Shown piece after piece: positions 62,316 to 64,000 of a DNA stretch of 64,000 nt (its first letter is position 1; every line of letters starts with the position of its first letter). The notes under the pieces are model-generated. The model saw only the letters and a list, made by a program, of their open reading frames with translations, ran no database searches and was not told where the DNA came from. The translations under genes were made by a program, and so were the position numbers. Source of the DNA: Glaciecola amylolytica (GTDB taxonomy: Bacteria; Bacteroidota; Bacteroidia; Flavobacteriales_D; Crocinitomicaceae); the NCBI GenBank assembly GCA_003856375.1, contig CP034120.1:2294001-2358000 (forward strand), written 5' to 3'.

Positions 62316-63731
62316 TTACAAATCTGTTCCGCCGCCAACTGAGCGATACAAATCTGTGATTGCATTCAGTTTTTCTTTTTTCACACTGATGATATCCAAT
62401 TCGTTCTGCAAGGCATTATTCTGAGCCGTAATCACTTCCAGATATGTCGCCATTCCGCTTTTGTATAACAGAAGTACGTCGATTACCGATTTTGACAGCG
62501 ATTCTCCTTTCTGCTCCAACAAAACCAATCGCTCGTCGGTATATTTCATTCGAACCAATGCATCCGATACTTCTCCAACAGCAATCATAACTGACTGGCG
62601 GTATTCCATTGCTTTTTTATCTCTTTCAAGCATCGCAACCTGATAATCCGTTTTCAGTGCTTTGCGTTGGAAAATCGGCTGAGTAAGGTTTGCGCCCAGA
62701 TTTTTGATCAATGATCCCGGCAAATCAAACCACGAATTGAACCGGAAGGAATTGGATCCGATGGAAGGCGTGATACTGATCGATGGAAGCATGGCAGCTT
62801 TTGCCAATCCGGCTTTCGAATTTGCAGCTACGATTGCATACTCGGCAGCTTTCACATCCGGTCTTCTGCTCAATAAATTAGCAGGAACTCCTTGTGCAAA
62901 AACGGTTTCCGGCATAGCGGACTCCAGATTTCCGCTGCGCTCTACCCTGTTCGGATATTCACCGCACAGAATGCTCAAGGCATTTTCCTGAATCTCGATG
63001 TTCTGATTTGCCAATGGGATCAACAATTCAGCTGTTTTTTTCTGGGCTTCCATTTGCTCTACCGCCAATGAATTCACCAACGACGACGCATATTGCATGC
63101 GGATCATCACGAGCGTACTGTCACTCAATTCCACATTTTTTTGTGCAATTTTCAGTTGCTCGTCCAAAGAGATCAGATTGTAGTATGCTTGTGCAACTTG
63201 TACTACAATGCGGGTTTTCAGAGCTGTCATGTTCTCTTTTTGTCCCATGTAGCTCGCCAAAGCGCCTTCTTTTTGTTTTTTAGCTTTTCCCCAGATGTCA
63301 ACTTCCCAGGATAATTTAACGGTTGCGCTGTAATCATCCAGATAAGTCGTTCCCAAAAACTCTTCACTCAAAGATCCGTTCAAGGAGTTCTTTGACAACC
63401 AGGTACGACTCGCTCCGGCAGTTAAATCCATAGTCGGCAATAAACCCAACCTGGATTGCTTGTATGAAAGCTCCAACTGCTGCATGCTCATCAATGCAAT
63501 GCCGATTTCATTGTTTTTGTTCAACGCTTTTTCAATCAATCCCAGCAGAACCGGATCTTTGAAAAACGTTTTCCAGTCAAGCATGACTGTGTCAGCTGTC
63601 AGTTCGTGCTGTTCCGTTCGGTAGCTTTCAGGCATGTTCAGTTCCTTTTCGTTCCGAGCATACCGATCTCCTACGTTACAAGCAGAAATCAATACAGCAA
63701 TTAATATCCAAAATTTAATCGTTCGATTCAT
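62316..63731 (-). CDS. Outer membrane efflux lipoprotein (TolC/NodT family)
   Basis: 471 residues with a lipoprotein signal (LISAC, C18). Two tandem outer membrane efflux (OEP) repeats with the family motifs SWEVDIWGKAKKQKEGA (about 140-155) and RPDVKAAEYAIVAANSKAG (about 280-298). Outer-membrane channel for an RND tripartite exporter. It starts 11 nt after the end of the RND gene, the usual order permease then channel. Confidence 0.95.
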   Translation of the reverse strand: MNRTIKFWILIAVLISACNVGDRYARNEKELNMPESYRTEQHELTADTVMLDWKTFFKDPVLLGLIEKALNKNNEIGIALMSMQQLELSYKQSRLGLLPTMDLTAGASRTWLSKNSLNGSLSEEFLGTTYLDDYSATVKLSWEVDIWGKAKKQKEGALASYMGQKENMTALKTRIVVQVAQAYYNLISLDEQLKIAQKNVELSDSTLVMIRMQYASSLVNSLAVEQMEAQKKTAELLIPLANQNIEIQENALSILCGEYPNRVERSGNLESAMPETVFAQGVPANLLSRRPDVKAAEYAIVAANSKAGLAKAAMLPSISITPSIGSNSFRFNSWFDLPGSLIKNLGANLTQPIFQRKALKTDYQVAMLERDKKAMEYRQSVMIAVGEVSDALVRMKYTDERLVLLEQKGESLSKSVIDVLLLYKSGMATYLEVITAQNNALQNELDIISVKKEKLNAITDLYRSVGGGTDL

Positions 63732-63742
63732 TTTCTTCTTTA

Positions 63743-64000
63743 TTATCCTTCTAATCTCTCATTGTATTTCTTGCTTGACACTTTTTCCTGCAGGAACTGG
63801 AATAAAGCATACAACAGCGGAATCACAAATACCCCCAAAACAACACCGCTCAACATTCCCATTGCCGCTCCGGTACTGATCGATCTGTTTCCTGCAGCCG
63901 AACCTCCTTGTGCAAACATCAGCGGGATCATTCCCACAATAAAAGCCAGGGAAGTCATGATAATTGGCCGCAATCGTGCTTTGGAACCTTCCAATGCGGA
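63743..64000 (-). CDS. RND efflux permease (HAE1/AcrB type), C-terminal end only
   Basis: Only the last about 85 residues are in the window; the gene runs off the right edge. It reads SALEGSKARLRPIIMTSLAF, then GMIPLMFAQGGSAAGNRSI and a last membrane helix with GVFVIPLLYALFQ, the canonical AcrB-type C-terminus with the (R/K)xRPIxMT motif. It pumps toxic compounds through the adjacent channel using proton energy. Confidence 0.95.
   Translation of the reverse strand, partial: SALEGSKARLRPIIMTSLAFIVGMIPLMFAQGGSAAGNRSISTGAAMGMLSGVVLGVFVIPLLYALFQFLQEKVSSKKYNERLEG

Noticed and set aside
1-64000. Prophage, integrative element or transposase
   Set aside because: No phage, integrase, transposase or recombinase motif is visible in any coding frame; only short non-coding repeats.
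1-64000. tRNA genes
   Set aside because: I looked for cloverleaf and T-loop (GTTCGA) patterns in intergenic gaps; the few GGTTCGA hits lie inside coding genes.

Overview
The window is bacterial chromosome from the phylum Bacteroidota, most likely order Flavobacteriales (a Fluviicola/Crocinitomicaceae-like genome). This is inferred from type IX secretion (T9SS) sorting domains, PorP/SprF proteins with PKD/CHU_C surface proteins, a fused cbb3 oxidase CcoNO subunit, and promoters of the TAnnTTTG type. I see no rRNA, tRNA, CRISPR array, transposase, integrase or phage gene.

Left part (1-13.2 kb): a cbb3-type cytochrome oxidase locus. The end of the copper ATPase CcoI is separated by a secreted T9SS protein and a DEAD-box helicase (both on the minus strand) from ccoS-ccoNO-ccoQ-ccoP, a terminator, then ccoG-ccoH and a TauE/SafE-like membrane protein. 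An ECF sigma factor with a probable anti-sigma factor follows.

13.4-20.4 kb is an accessory stretch. It holds an A/T-rich two-gene cassette (a TIR-like/nucleoside-deoxyribosyltransferase-like protein plus a membrane-anchored coiled-coil protein) that looks like a defence-type unit. It also holds a GNAT-nitrilase fusion, a small secreted protein with six Y-x-S-Q-A repeats (DUF6150, the 7(1)-knotted family), and methyltransferases.

20.6-34.2 kb is cell-surface machinery: one OmpA/PD40 lipoprotein-like gene on the plus strand, then a tight minus-strand operon of two [giant PKD protein + PorP/SprF] pairs and an OmpA/PD40 protein. 34.4-37.9 kb carries a RimK-type operon (retropepsin-like protease, ATP-grasp ligase, aspartoacylase-like, SpoU methyltransferase) diverging from rplS. 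37.9-45.5 kb is a mixed set: murein endopeptidase, Na+/H+-type antiporter, M28 peptidase with a Kazal-like inhibitor, a split GNAT + nitrilase pair, and an aldehyde dehydrogenase.

46.3-49.0 kb is a compact stress locus: a 50-aa membrane protein and two copies of a [CsbD-like + coiled-coil lipoprotein] module. Its four larger genes all carry the same promoter-like layout (TGTA motif, exactly 24 nt, then an xxTTTG box). The rest holds a thioredoxin, a hemerythrin protein, a divergent MFS/AraC pair with a possible operator, a VWA protein, two two-component systems, and the start of an RND efflux operon running off the right edge. Several short intergenic repeats recur across the window.
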